Below are positions 40,570 through 49,464 of a stretch of 64,000 nucleotides of DNA, piece after piece (the stretch's first letter is position 1; the number at the start of each line of letters is the position of its first letter). This stretch comes from Candidatus Nanohaloarchaea archaeon. GTDB taxonomy: Archaea; Nanohalarchaeota; Nanosalinia; Nanosalinales; Nanosalinaceae. The translations under genes and the position numbers were made by a program. A model generated the notes under the pieces. That model saw only the letters and a program-made list of their open reading frames with translations. It searched no databases and was not told the origin of the DNA. The stretch spans positions 215,796 through 279,795 of the forward strand of contig JACOQA010000001.1 in assembly GCA_014297435.1 (NCBI GenBank), written 5' to 3'.

Positions 40570-41667
40570 ATGGCTAATAATCAGGCAAATGAATTCGAGA
40601 GGCAAAAAGAAAGGAGGTTTGAAGACATAGACGAAGACTTCAGTCTAATAAGTGAAGACGGCAAGAAGAAGATGGAGGAAATTGATGAAAGGAAAGCCAG
40701 AATAACTGAATCAAACGGCCTCTTTTCACAAAATTACTCGGAAGTAGAGCAAATTATAGATACGCTGACGCCATCAAGACTTAATGAAGAACGGTTTATA
40801 GATCTGGCTGTGGTTGCAAACTCCGATAGCAACAACCTTGATCAAGTTAAAGATGTCCTAAAAGAGAATTACGGAAGAAACAAAGAATCAGTAAGGAATA
40901 CTATAGAGAGGTTTAACGAGGAAGATCTGGTTGAATCCGGACAGACAACGCCCAAAGGCGACGTCGCCAGAGAACTTACTGAAGAACTAGTTGTTGCAGA
41001 ACTCGATAATACTTCAGATATAGAGGACAGGCTCTACTCTGCAGCACTTGAACCTTTCGGACTTGAAGATACTGAATCAAACAGGGATATCCTTGCCTCC
41101 GTAATTAACGAAAACGCTATCTCCGAAATCGATGAACTGGCTGAAGCAGCCGAGGCCAAAAAACAGAGAGAAGCGGCTCAAAATGCCGCATCCATGGCAT
41201 CAGGTTTCAATAGCGGTAAAGCTTATGTTTTTGAAGTAATAGCAGAAAATGATGAGCCAATTATCGGAAGCCAAGCAATAAACGTCGTGGAACAGTCTCG
41301 TCTAGACTATGTAGAAGTGAATCGATCGACAGCAAGAACCCAGCTAGCTGATTGGGTGGATCAAGGACTTCTCAACGTCACTGATGACGGATATGAGACT
41401 ACAGAAAAGGGCGACAGAGTCTACGGGATATTCAAAGGCGCAGCAAAGGACCTTGCTTCGACCCAAGAACGGATTGAAGATTATACAGACCTAATGAGTA
41501 AGAGGGTTGATCAGAAAGAAGTTAGAGACCAGAGCTACATGGAAGAGACCGAGGAGCTTGATAACGCACTTGCACTGGTTGGAGAGGAGAAACTTGATCT
41601 AGATAAGTACTCAACAGTATCCAAGTATGTCTCCAAGGATCTAGAGGTAGAAGTCCCTAAAATCTAA
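40570..41667 (+). CDS. Hypothetical protein with winged-helix-like regions
   Basis: This 365-residue, acidic, helical protein has no membrane segment. Two regions look like winged helices: around 97-140 (SVRNTIERFNEEDLVESGQTTPKGDVARELT) and around 230-285 (STARTQLADWVDQGLLNVTDDGYETTEKGDRVYG), where a helix is followed by a DGYxxTxKG hairpin. It could be a DNA-binding regulator. It is flanked by lysS and a P-type ATPase. No family is assigned. Confidence 0.6.
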   Translation: MANNQANEFERQKERRFEDIDEDFSLISEDGKKKMEEIDERKARITESNGLFSQNYSEVEQIIDTLTPSRLNEERFIDLAVVANSDSNNLDQVKDVLKENYGRNKESVRNTIERFNEEDLVESGQTTPKGDVARELTEELVVAELDNTSDIEDRLYSAALEPFGLEDTESNRDILASVINENAISEIDELAEAAEAKKQREAAQNAASMASGFNSGKAYVFEVIAENDEPIIGSQAINVVEQSRLDYVEVNRSTARTQLADWVDQGLLNVTDDGYETTEKGDRVYGIFKGAAKDLASTQERIEDYTDLMSKRVDQKEVRDQSYMEETEELDNALALVGEEKLDLDKYSTVSKYVSKDLEVEVPKI

Positions 41668-41788
41668 AATAGAGTTTCAATCACTTATCTATTTCTCCTA
41701 TTTTCCGGTATGATGGCGTTACGCTCTAATCTCAAGTACATGGTTGCCTTGACTTACGCGTTTTTCCGGGAATTGTTTTTTTATTAAA

Positions 41789-44470
41789 GTGTCTGAAAAT
41801 ACAGATATAATGCCGCAACATAGTAAGTCTCTGGAAGAAGTTTACTCGGACCTCGGAACTTCAGAGGAAGGCTTAAGCAGTGAAGAAGCAGAAAAAAGCC
41901 TTGAGGAAAACGGTGAGAACCGAATAGAAAGCGATGATACAACCTCAGCATGGAGGATACTTCTTAGCCAGTTCCAGGATAACCTAATCTACCTGTTGTT
42001 TGCGGCCGGTATACTATCGTTGGGCATAGGGTTAGTCCCGGGCCACAGCCCTGAATACAGGGAGGCTGGCGTAATACTACTTATACTATTGGCAAACGGT
42101 TTCTTTGGTTTTATACAGGATTACAGAGCGGAGAAATCTATCCAGGCTTTGAAGAAAATGTCCACGCCTGGTGCAACAGTCAAGCGTGATGGGAAAAAAG
42201 TGGAAATAGATTCAACCGAGATTGTTCCCGGAGATATTATTTACCTGGAGCAGGGTGACGCTGTTCCTGCTGATGCAAGGATAATCGAGGCAGAATCACT
42301 TTCAACAGACGAGTCCGCTTTGACCGGCGAAAGCCAAGAAGTTTCGAAACAAGCTGGCACTGTCTCGGATGATTCAGCGCTAGCAGACCGCGACAACATG
42401 GTATTTATGAACACCCACGTTGTGAAGGGTAGAGGCAAAGCTGTTGTAACTGCTACAGGCATGGATACCGAGGTAGGAGATATCGCTGAAGAGCTGGAAG
42501 ATGCTGAAACAGAGAGGACGCCATTCCAGCAGGAGGTCGATGCCATGGGTAAGAAGATCGGCATGCTTGTAATAGGTATTATTTCCCTTGTGGCGGTGAT
42601 CCAGGCAGTTCTTACCGGGGCCGATGTTATCACTATTCTTCTGCTTGCGATTGGACTTTCGGTTGCTGCGATACCCGAGTCGTTACCCGCAATCGTTACC
42701 TTGACGCTTGCGTTAGGTTCTCGGAAACTGTTGAAGAAAGATGCTCTGGTAAGACGGCTTCCTGTTGTTGAAGCACTTGGCTCTGTGAACTATATTGTAA
42801 CCGATAAGACCGGTACCTTGACAGAAGGAACCATGACTGTGGAGAATCTTTACTACCAGGGCGAAGAGTTCGATGTTGGAGGCACTGGTACAGCAATAAA
42901 CGGAGACTTCAGACGTAACGGTCATGAGACCGATTCAGAGTACCTGGAACCGCTTCTTGAGTGTGGTGTATACTGTAACAACGCCGAGAAACTTGAGGAT
43001 GGGTTTAGAGGTGAACCTACAGAGGTTGCCTTACTTGTGGCAGGTATGAAGGCAGGAATCGAGGAAAATGATGAACGACAGAGAAGTGTACCCTTCTCCT
43101 CTGAAAGAAAGCGGATGACCATAGTTAAAGATAATACTGCCTACATGAAGGGTGCTCCTGAAACTGTACTCGAAAGATGCGATCGTATTCTGCTAGATGG
43201 TGAGAAAAAAGAGCTTACAGAAGAGAGAAAGCAGGAAGTACTAGATAGAAACCATCAAATGGCTAGAGATGCGTTAAGAGTTCTTGGATTCGCCCAGAAG
43301 CAGGTAGAGGATCCTGAGATGGATGAGGATGAGCTTGAGTCAGAACTAGTTTTCTTAGGTCTTCAGGGAATGATGGATCCTGCGCGTGGTGAGGTTAAGG
43401 AAGCAGTGGAGGACTGCCGAACCGCAGGCATCGGTGTAGTAATGGCTACAGGTGATAATATTGAGACGGCGAAGGCTATAGGAAAGGAGCTAGGCTTCAA
43501 TCCTAAGGGCGCGATGAGAGGTCCAGAGATTGAGGAGTTGTCCGATGAAGAGCTTCAAAAGAAAGTCACAGAGGTTGAGATCTTCGCACGTGTTTCACCA
43601 CAGCACAAGGTAAGAATACTACAGGCACTACAGGATCAAGGATACAACGTTGCGATGACAGGAGATGGGGTTAACGATGCTCCAGCTCTAAAGAACTCGG
43701 ATGTCGGTGTTGCCATGGGTCAGAGAGGTACGGATGTTGCGAAGAAAAGCAGCGACATGGTCTTGCAGGACGACAACTTTGTTACGATCAGGGATGCAAT
43801 TGCAGAAGGAAGAGCTATCTTTGATAACATTAGAAAGGTGACTAACCAGCTTCTCTCAACAAACTCGGGAGAGGTTATGTTCGTCTTTATCGGAACACTT
43901 ATAGGAGGATTGTTCTTCCCTGAGTACTTCTCTGAAGGTGACTCGGTTGTATTAACTGCTTTGATGATTTTATGGGTTAACTTTGCTTCTGACGGTCCTC
44001 CGGCGATCGCGCTTGGGAAGGATCCGAAAGTCGAAGGTATTATGGAGAGGGATCCTAGGGGCAGAGATGAACCAATACTTGATAAGAAGATTCTATCGAT
44101 GATAGCAGTTACAGGACCTCTTGCAGCTATTATCATGTTGCCGGTGTTCTTCCTGAACATCGATAACTTTGCCTACGCACAGACCATGTTGTTCATGGCA
44201 CTGGCGTTCTTCGAGATAATGATGTTCCAGGTTATCAGAAGAGACTATGGCCTTAGACTTAAACAGAACGTTTACTTGATTGCGGCGATACTCTTCGCGT
44301 CGATGACGCACCTGGCAATACTTTACACACCGCTTTCCGATCTTTTCAAGACCGTTCCGCTTCAGCCACACCACTGGGCTCAGGTAGCGATCGCACTTGG
44401 AGTTTTCACCGTGCTCGAGTACGGTTTCAGGAGGCTGCTATCCCGTAAGTTCGGTAACCGTGTCGAGTGA
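41789..44470 (+). CDS. P-type cation-transporting ATPase (P2, Ca2+/Na+ pump-like)
   Basis: This 893-residue integral membrane pump starts at a GTG. Motifs: TGES in the actuator domain, DKTGTLTEG with phosphorylated Asp339, and GDGVNDAPAL in the hinge. AAIPESLPAIV in the fourth membrane helix and FASDGPPAIALG resemble SERCA/PMR1-type calcium pumps. The N-terminal cation ATPase domain (EEVYSDLGTSEEGLSSEEAE) is present. Both Ca2+ and Na+ are possible ions; the usual PEGLP is PESLP here. It uses ATP to export cations. The rhomboid gene follows 30 nt later. Confidence 0.95.
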   Translation: MSENTDIMPQHSKSLEEVYSDLGTSEEGLSSEEAEKSLEENGENRIESDDTTSAWRILLSQFQDNLIYLLFAAGILSLGIGLVPGHSPEYREAGVILLILLANGFFGFIQDYRAEKSIQALKKMSTPGATVKRDGKKVEIDSTEIVPGDIIYLEQGDAVPADARIIEAESLSTDESALTGESQEVSKQAGTVSDDSALADRDNMVFMNTHVVKGRGKAVVTATGMDTEVGDIAEELEDAETERTPFQQEVDAMGKKIGMLVIGIISLVAVIQAVLTGADVITILLLAIGLSVAAIPESLPAIVTLTLALGSRKLLKKDALVRRLPVVEALGSVNYIVTDKTGTLTEGTMTVENLYYQGEEFDVGGTGTAINGDFRRNGHETDSEYLEPLLECGVYCNNAEKLEDGFRGEPTEVALLVAGMKAGIEENDERQRSVPFSSERKRMTIVKDNTAYMKGAPETVLERCDRILLDGEKKELTEERKQEVLDRNHQMARDALRVLGFAQKQVEDPEMDEDELESELVFLGLQGMMDPARGEVKEAVEDCRTAGIGVVMATGDNIETAKAIGKELGFNPKGAMRGPEIEELSDEELQKKVTEVEIFARVSPQHKVRILQALQDQGYNVAMTGDGVNDAPALKNSDVGVAMGQRGTDVAKKSSDMVLQDDNFVTIRDAIAEGRAIFDNIRKVTNQLLSTNSGEVMFVFIGTLIGGLFFPEYFSEGDSVVLTALMILWVNFASDGPPAIALGKDPKVEGIMERDPRGRDEPILDKKILSMIAVTGPLAAIIMLPVFFLNIDNFAYAQTMLFMALAFFEIMMFQVIRRDYGLRLKQNVYLIAAILFASMTHLAILYTPLSDLFKTVPLQPHHWAQVAIALGVFTVLEYGFRRLLSRKFGNRVE

Positions 44471-44500
44471 AGTTTAAACCTGAGGAACCAAACGAGGTTT

Positions 44501-45118
44501 ATGGATTCCAAGTTCAGGTTCGTTGCACTCCAGCTCTGCACGGTGCTAGGCTTGGTCTACTTTTTACAGGCTTCGACAGGTTTTAACCCGGGATTTAACG
44601 CCTCTGCTTCCCCTTTCTACAAGTTCTTTACCTCTGTACTGGGTCATTCAGGTCTCGAGCATCTTCTGAATAATCTGTTCTTCCTTGGACTTTTCGGCTC
44701 AATCTACGAGCGTTACACCTCCGGTAAACTATTTCTGTTTACTTTCCTGGTTTCCGCACTACTCGCAAATATTTCGGCCTTTGTGTTCTTCCCTTCCAGC
44801 TATATTATCGGTGCTTCGGGTGGAGCTATGGGAGTTCTCGCAGCTTTAGCGGTTTACAGACCTAAACAGATCGGTCTGGCTTTAGGAGTTCCTCTTCCTA
44901 TGTGGGCTGTATTCATAATTTATACTTTGATCCAGTTCGCCGGTCTAACAGGGAGTACGAACACAGCTTATGAAGCACATCTGTTGGGCATGGTTTCCGG
45001 AGGTTTAATCGGATACAGGTTGAGGGAGGAGGATCTTCTTAGTTCAGATGGGGGTCAGGATGAACAGGACGAATGGCGGGAAAGAATACGTGAATGGGAA
45101 GATCGCTGGATGATGTAG
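44501..45118 (+). CDS. Rhomboid-family intramembrane serine protease
   Basis: The protein has 205 residues and about six helices. The catalytic dyad is in IIGASGGAMGVL (Ser) and AYEAHLLGMVSGGLIGY (His), both in membrane helices. The N-terminal GHSGLEHLLNN resembles the GHxxxxHxxxN rhomboid signature. Length and topology fit the six-helix core. The C-terminal ~30 residues are acidic and cytoplasmic. It cleaves transmembrane substrates. It starts 30 nt after the cation ATPase gene. Confidence 0.93.
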   Translation: MDSKFRFVALQLCTVLGLVYFLQASTGFNPGFNASASPFYKFFTSVLGHSGLEHLLNNLFFLGLFGSIYERYTSGKLFLFTFLVSALLANISAFVFFPSSYIIGASGGAMGVLAALAVYRPKQIGLALGVPLPMWAVFIIYTLIQFAGLTGSTNTAYEAHLLGMVSGGLIGYRLREEDLLSSDGGQDEQDEWRERIREWEDRWMM

Positions 45119-45164
45119 AGATTTCTGATATTTTACACGATTGCTGAATTAACTGAAAAGTGAA

Positions 45165-45256
45165 GGGTGGGTCGAAGCGCGAGGCTTCCAGACCCGACCC
45201 GCTCCGCAATTTTCGGCGGAACTATTGGTTGTCAACCCCGGTTTACGGGGTCAAGT
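45165..45256. other. GC-rich structured element, possible ncRNA
   Basis: Three consecutive hairpins stand in a GC-rich island in an AT-rich gap. The first (45165-45200) pairs GGGTC-GAAGC with GCTTC-CA-GACCC, extended by GGGT/ACCC. The second pairs TCCGC with GCGGA (45203-45220), and the third pairs CCCCG with CGGGG (45236-45250). It sits between two convergent genes, so it might be a terminator, but three GC-rich stems are more than archaeal termination needs. It matches no tRNA, 5S, SRP or RNase P signature I could find. Strand unknown. Confidence 0.4.
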
Positions 45257-45283
45257 CCTAATTGAATAGTAAACGTTAACAGG

Positions 45284-46000
45284 CTAACGATTCAGCAGTC
45301 GGAGACTTTCCGGATCAAAAGTCAGTTCGGCGGCATTCTGCTCCAGCCAATCCTTTGAACTCCGGTGATCAGGGTGAAGTTCTTCTACGAGGACCCAGAA
45401 TTCCTCGCCATGATTCATATGTACGAGGTGGGCAACTTCATGTGCTACAACATAGTCAACGACCCTTTGAGGTCCAAGAACCAGCCGCCAGTTGAAGTTG
45501 AGGTTCTTCTTGCGTGAACAGCTACCCCAGCGAGTGGTTTGATCCCTAACAAAAATCTTCTCATAATCTTCTGCTATCCTGTCAGTGTATAGATCCGACT
45601 TGTATTCGAAGATGTTTCTGGCTTCATCTTTCAGAACCTGTTTCAACCGGTATTTCACTGAGGTACGCTCCACTAGGTGCTCTGCTAGAAGGATATCATC
45701 GTCTACCTTACCGGTTTTTCTACTTTCGATCCTGATCTCCTTCTGTTCGCCGAGCACTCTCCAGTTCTCGCCCTCCATAAACAGTCTTTTCGGTATCTTC
45801 TCACGGTATTTCTCGTGGTCTTTACGTATTCTTAATACCCAGTTCTTCTTCCGTTTTAGAAGATTCTCGGCTTTAAGTGCCGATTTCTCAGGGATTACAA
45901 CCTCGAAGTAAGTCTTCTTCGACCGGATGTTAGGCTTTTGGGCTTTCGAACTGGTTCTAGTGGTGTAACGTACTGTCTCTCCGTCGAGTTCCAGCCTCAC
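45284..46000 (-). CDS. YgjP-like metallopeptidase (DUF45)
   Basis: The protein has 238 residues from a GTG at 46000. WGSCSRKKNLNFNWRLVLGP is the family signature (about 158-177). YVVAHEVAHLVHMNHGEEFW (about 185-204) carries HEVAH plus the third His, giving a gluzincin/SprT-type zinc site. The N-terminal half (about 1-130) is a beta-rich extension. A second member lies at 56641-57357, where it accompanies a type I restriction operon. This copy is a lone gene. Substrate unknown. Confidence 0.9.
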   Translation of the reverse strand: MRLELDGETVRYTTRTSSKAQKPNIRSKKTYFEVVIPEKSALKAENLLKRKKNWVLRIRKDHEKYREKIPKRLFMEGENWRVLGEQKEIRIESRKTGKVDDDILLAEHLVERTSVKYRLKQVLKDEARNIFEYKSDLYTDRIAEDYEKIFVRDQTTRWGSCSRKKNLNFNWRLVLGPQRVVDYVVAHEVAHLVHMNHGEEFWVLVEELHPDHRSSKDWLEQNAAELTFDPESLRLLNR

Positions 46001-46506
46001 AAAAGACAGGTTTCCTGCCGACCGATTTTAAACCACGAGCTTTTTCCTGTATAGACGAACTTTTTTAAACCCGTCGCCATAATGTAACGATATGAGTCAC
46101 AAAGCCAGAATCTCAACGAAGTTTTCAGGAAGAGCTGCAGCAGTGACTCGGATCTCTACTTATCTAAATACACAGTATTTCTCCAAGCTATTTACCACGT
46201 ATATGTGACGCGTGGAAAGTAGGCTGGGAAATCCTGGCCGGCTTCTCAACTCAGGGAAGCACGGGCAAAAGGACTCAACCGAAAAACAACCGATCTCTTA
46301 CTTCCAGACAAAAATACAACTTAAAGAACTATTCAAACAACCTAAAGCTCCAGCTATAACGCTTCAAGATAAAAAGAGGACGTCAAGCCATGAAAAACAC
46401 GAAAAATTCAGAAGGTGATTCCATGTAAACCCACTAATTCAATTTCTATTTTTTCCAAAAATTCTCGCATTAATTGATTCTGAAACTAAATTAATTGAAA
46501 TAAGAA
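46001..46506. other. Gene-poor region with small basic frame and hairpins
   Basis: This 506-nt gap has no confident gene. A 38-codon frame (ATG 46092 to TGA 46206; MSHKARISTKFSGRAAAVTR, then a Thr/Tyr-rich end) is basic and Ser/Thr-rich, unlike the neighbours. A second basic frame (46212-46418, GTG start) is also unlike them. Between them, 46228-46273 forms hairpins: GCTTC/GAAGC extended by GCC/GGC, and GGCTGG/CC-TGGCC. T-rich tracts fill the right end. The region could encode a small RNA or a small basic protein. I cannot decide. Confidence 0.3.
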
Positions 46507-46905
46507 TTAGAGAGGGTTGAAGTCTCTCCCATCATCGTCATCCTCGAAGTAATCATCTACATCCCGTTCATCATTGTTACTCTCTTCTGAATCTTGTCTC
46601 TTGCTTGATCCTCTGTTGTTCTGAGTTCTACTGGATTCCTGTCTGTTGGAATGTCTTTTCTGGTTATCTGACTCTTGTTTCTGTCTTCTCTGCTGTCGTT
46701 GTTTTTGTCTCTGCTGCGTCTGTTCCTGTTGCTGGTTCTGCATGTTTTCGATCATCCGGTCTGTGTCGATACCTGCGTCCTCTAATGCTTGCATATGTCT
46801 CTGTAGTTGTGAGTTAACAATCTGTAGGATTCTAGATAACTCTTTTTTCTCATGCATAAGTGTTTCTACGGCGCCCTTGTGTTTTCCGATCTGTTCGTCG
46901 GTCAT
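46507..46905 (-). CDS. Coiled-coil protein with Gln/Arg-rich low-complexity tail
   Basis: The protein has 132 residues. The first ~55 form a helix typical of a coiled coil (LSRILQIVNSQLQRHMQAL). The middle is dominated by Gln, Arg and Lys (QQQEQTQQRQKQRQQRRQKQ), then Asn/Ser/Arg, and the last ~20 residues are almost all Asp/Glu. This switch from strongly basic to strongly acidic suggests an RNA-binding or condensate-forming protein. No family is recognised. Confidence 0.65.
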   Translation of the reverse strand: MTDEQIGKHKGAVETLMHEKKELSRILQIVNSQLQRHMQALEDAGIDTDRMIENMQNQQQEQTQQRQKQRQQRRQKQESDNQKRHSNRQESSRTQNNRGSSKRQDSEESNNDERDVDDYFEDDDDGRDFNPL

Positions 46906-47111
46906 ACAAAAGTATTGAATGCGCCGGAGGTTTAAAAATAAGGAAACCTCGTCGATGCCGGACTAAACCAAGTTCTGCTTTACCGCATCGTTCCCAGTAG
47001 TTACCACAGCTTTATCGAATTATTTGTTTCAATATTAAACAGGATTTATAGTCCAGCGCACCTGAGGGATTTCTTGAGTAATTTAACTTTTCAGTTCAAC
47101 ATGTTCCTAAA

Positions 47112-47531
47112 ATGGTAATGGAAAGCATCAGATCAGCCCTTAACTACCCTGGGGAAATGTATACGGACAAAAAGACCACTACATTGAATGGTGCGGACGC
47201 ACTGGATTTTGCTGAAGAACTGGAAGAAAACACTACAACGATACAGCTTTATACTGACGATACGATCAGTGGCACTGTCGACTACATAACCCGGCTGGAC
47301 GAAAGTAGAGATGAAAAAAACGTGTATGAGGTCGATATAGAGAGGTTCTCTAACAGAGATGAGCCATTCACATGGGTGAGGATGGAAGCTGAATTACCTA
47401 GTACGGAGAAAATAGATGAACTTCCGGAAGCACCGTTCCAGCAACCAAAACTTCTGTCAGAACCTCTGGAAGTGATAATACATGGAGAATCCCCTTACAG
47501 CTGGCAGGAAACGGTTGAAAAACTAATCTAA
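47112..47531 (+). CDS. Hypothetical acidic protein
   Basis: The protein has 139 residues; the ATG at 47112 or the one at 47118 could be the start. It is acidic with beta-rich patterns (TTTIQLYTDDTISGTVDYI, KNVYEVDIERF) and no membrane segment. No family is recognised. It is one of a run of orphan acidic genes between 47.1 and 50.8 kb. Confidence 0.6.
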   Translation: MVMESIRSALNYPGEMYTDKKTTTLNGADALDFAEELEENTTTIQLYTDDTISGTVDYITRLDESRDEKNVYEVDIERFSNRDEPFTWVRMEAELPSTEKIDELPEAPFQQPKLLSEPLEVIIHGESPYSWQETVEKLI

Positions 47532-47664
47532 ACATAAGCAAGGCACGCAATCAAATTTGGGGGATTTAAGGGAATTGCGTGAGCGTTCTCTCCAAAGTCG
47601 GCTACCTTACGATATTGGATGAGGGCAGTGGACAGACTAATTTTCCAATAAATTTCTACTGGTT

Positions 47665-48801
47665 TCATATACCGGCTAAAAGCGAGGCGATGAAACCTAT
47701 CGATAGGAAAGTAGCCATAGCTGACCCTATCGTCACGAAGACGAACGTAAGCAGGATTCTTCCGACCTGGTTGTTCCAAAGTTCTCTGTAGCTATCTATC
47801 TTTGTTATTGTTTCTAGTTCACCTACTTTTGGTGGGTAGAACTTGGCTTCGCTGTAACCTGCGACCATGCCAGCGCCCAGTGCCGGATCTAGAGAAGTTA
47901 GAGGCGCTGCCAGGAAAGATATTAGCCAAGTCAGTGGGTGTGATCGAGCGATTACCGCTCCTAAACCTGCAAGCACTCCATTTGAAAGTATCCAGAAACT
48001 CAGTCCTTGTAGACCGGTCGAGTAATCTATCTGAGTAAAACTATATCCAAGACCTAGGATAACAAACGTTGGGATTCCATATTTCGCGATTTTCATCCAG
48101 GGAATACGATTAGTTGAATCAAGCTGTTCAACACTCTCTTTCTTCTCTGACTCAAGTATTTCAGCGATACCTTCCAGGTGTGCTGCGCCAACAACCACTA
48201 CAGCATGATTGAAGTCGTTTTCAAGTGTTTTTTCGGACATGAAACGGTTTCTTTCGTCCAGAAATACTTCTGAAAGCTTGGGGAACTGGTTTTCAAGCTC
48301 TGTTACAAGCGAATCGATAATATTCTCGTCCTTTATCTCCTCTACATCTAAGTCGATCTCATCCATGTAGAACAAGGTCAAAAGCTTCATCTTCTCCCAG
48401 AGAGACAACTCGGATCTTACACGTGAAAAAGTCTCGCTTATATCCCTGTCAACCAAAGCATAATCTATTTCTTTCTCCTCTGCCTTTTGAACGGCGGAAA
48501 GCATTTCTTCGCCAGGCTTAACACCTTGTTCCATTCCTATTCTTCTCTGGTAGATCGAAAGAAGGAGGTTTATGAAAAGTATAGAGCCTTTACCCTGTCT
48601 CAGGGCTTCCGCCACGTTCATATCCTTCCATCCTGACTCATCCCTAAGCGATTCGAACCGGTTCTCGTCCAGTTCTACACAGACAAGATCGGGATCGACC
48701 TCATCAATAGTGTTCTCGACTTCATCCTTGGATTCGGATGATACGTGTGCCGTGCCTACTAAAGTGACTTTTCTGTCTCCGAGATCTACTTCACGCCTCA
48801 C
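47665..48801 (-). CDS. TraB/PrgY-like family protein with C-terminal membrane helices
   Basis: The protein has 378 residues from a GTG at 48801. VTLVGTAHVSSESKDEV (about 10-26), DLVCVELDENRFESL and the downstream VVVGAAHLEGI are TraB signatures: paired histidines with a Glu, as in pheromone shutdown protein TraB/PrgY. The C-terminal ~140 residues have four or five hydrophobic helices. Archaeal members are common, but their activity is unproven; a membrane-bound metallopeptidase has been proposed for the family. The length is typical of the archaeal form. Confidence 0.88.
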   Translation of the reverse strand: MRREVDLGDRKVTLVGTAHVSSESKDEVENTIDEVDPDLVCVELDENRFESLRDESGWKDMNVAEALRQGKGSILFINLLLSIYQRRIGMEQGVKPGEEMLSAVQKAEEKEIDYALVDRDISETFSRVRSELSLWEKMKLLTLFYMDEIDLDVEEIKDENIIDSLVTELENQFPKLSEVFLDERNRFMSEKTLENDFNHAVVVVGAAHLEGIAEILESEKKESVEQLDSTNRIPWMKIAKYGIPTFVILGLGYSFTQIDYSTGLQGLSFWILSNGVLAGLGAVIARSHPLTWLISFLAAPLTSLDPALGAGMVAGYSEAKFYPPKVGELETITKIDSYRELWNNQVGRILLTFVFVTIGSAMATFLSIGFIASLLAGI

Positions 48802-48855
48802 ACAAAAATTCCAGGGCTGGAGGCTTTTATACTCTTTAACAGTATACTGCGTGTC

Positions 48856-49419
48856 CTAGTAGGTGTTGTCAGGATCTTCCGGTAGAGAATCGTACTCAAA
48901 GCTATCGGATATTTCGTCAGAAAACGAACTTATTCTTTTACTCATCACTGCTTGTCGGGTGGGTACTTTGATATCTAGGTGCTGATAATCTTCGGGAACG
49001 TCTAAAGTGTCCTCGTATTGCCCGAACCCTATACTGATTGAGAGACCGTCCGGTCTGTTAAACCTTTCAGGATCCATTCTCTGGAAGAAAGGATGGTTAA
49101 CTTCTTCAGTAAACTCTTCATGGTCTTCAACGATATACAGGTCGAGAATAAATGGTTGTTCGTCAAGATCTTCTCTCTCCGTAAAGCTTTCTTCCCCGAC
49201 ATGCAGCTCTAACTCATGATCGTAATCTGCCATTAGTTCATCTAGTTGTCTAAGAGAGTCTGAGAAACGGGCTGATTCAACTATCTCATCCCATCTAGAC
49301 GGATCTGCTTCAAGATCTCCGTGATAATGCGCAACACCTTCTTCGTCCGTCGCCATATCATAGAGATCGTTCAATTCATCCCCTGATTCCTCTTCATCAA
49401 AATAATCGTCAGCCGTCAT
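48856..49419 (-). CDS. Hypothetical highly acidic protein
   Basis: This 187-residue protein starts with a very acidic tract (DYFDEEESGDELNDLYD). A central beta-type stretch (PFILDLYIVEDHEEF) is followed by LSISIGFGQYEDTLDV. No membrane segments or cysteines. No family is recognised. It is on the same strand as the adjacent 49465-50307 gene, 45 nt apart, and may share its transcript. Confidence 0.6.
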   Translation of the reverse strand: MTADDYFDEEESGDELNDLYDMATDEEGVAHYHGDLEADPSRWDEIVESARFSDSLRQLDELMADYDHELELHVGEESFTEREDLDEQPFILDLYIVEDHEEFTEEVNHPFFQRMDPERFNRPDGLSISIGFGQYEDTLDVPEDYQHLDIKVPTRQAVMSKRISSFSDEISDSFEYDSLPEDPDNTY

Positions 49420-49464
49420 TCTCCTATCCCCCCCTGTATTCGTTATTGGTGTTGAAGAAATAAA

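Noticed and set aside
45165-45256. Intron-containing tRNA in the GC-rich element
   Set aside because: No T-arm with the GTTCAAATC-type loop and no 7-bp acceptor pairing could be found on either strand, so it is listed only as a structured element.
46212-46418. Open frame of 68 codons with GTG start
   Set aside because: It is Lys/Gln/Ser-rich and basic, has no promoter at the right spacing, and overlaps a folded segment; composition is unlike genes of this window.
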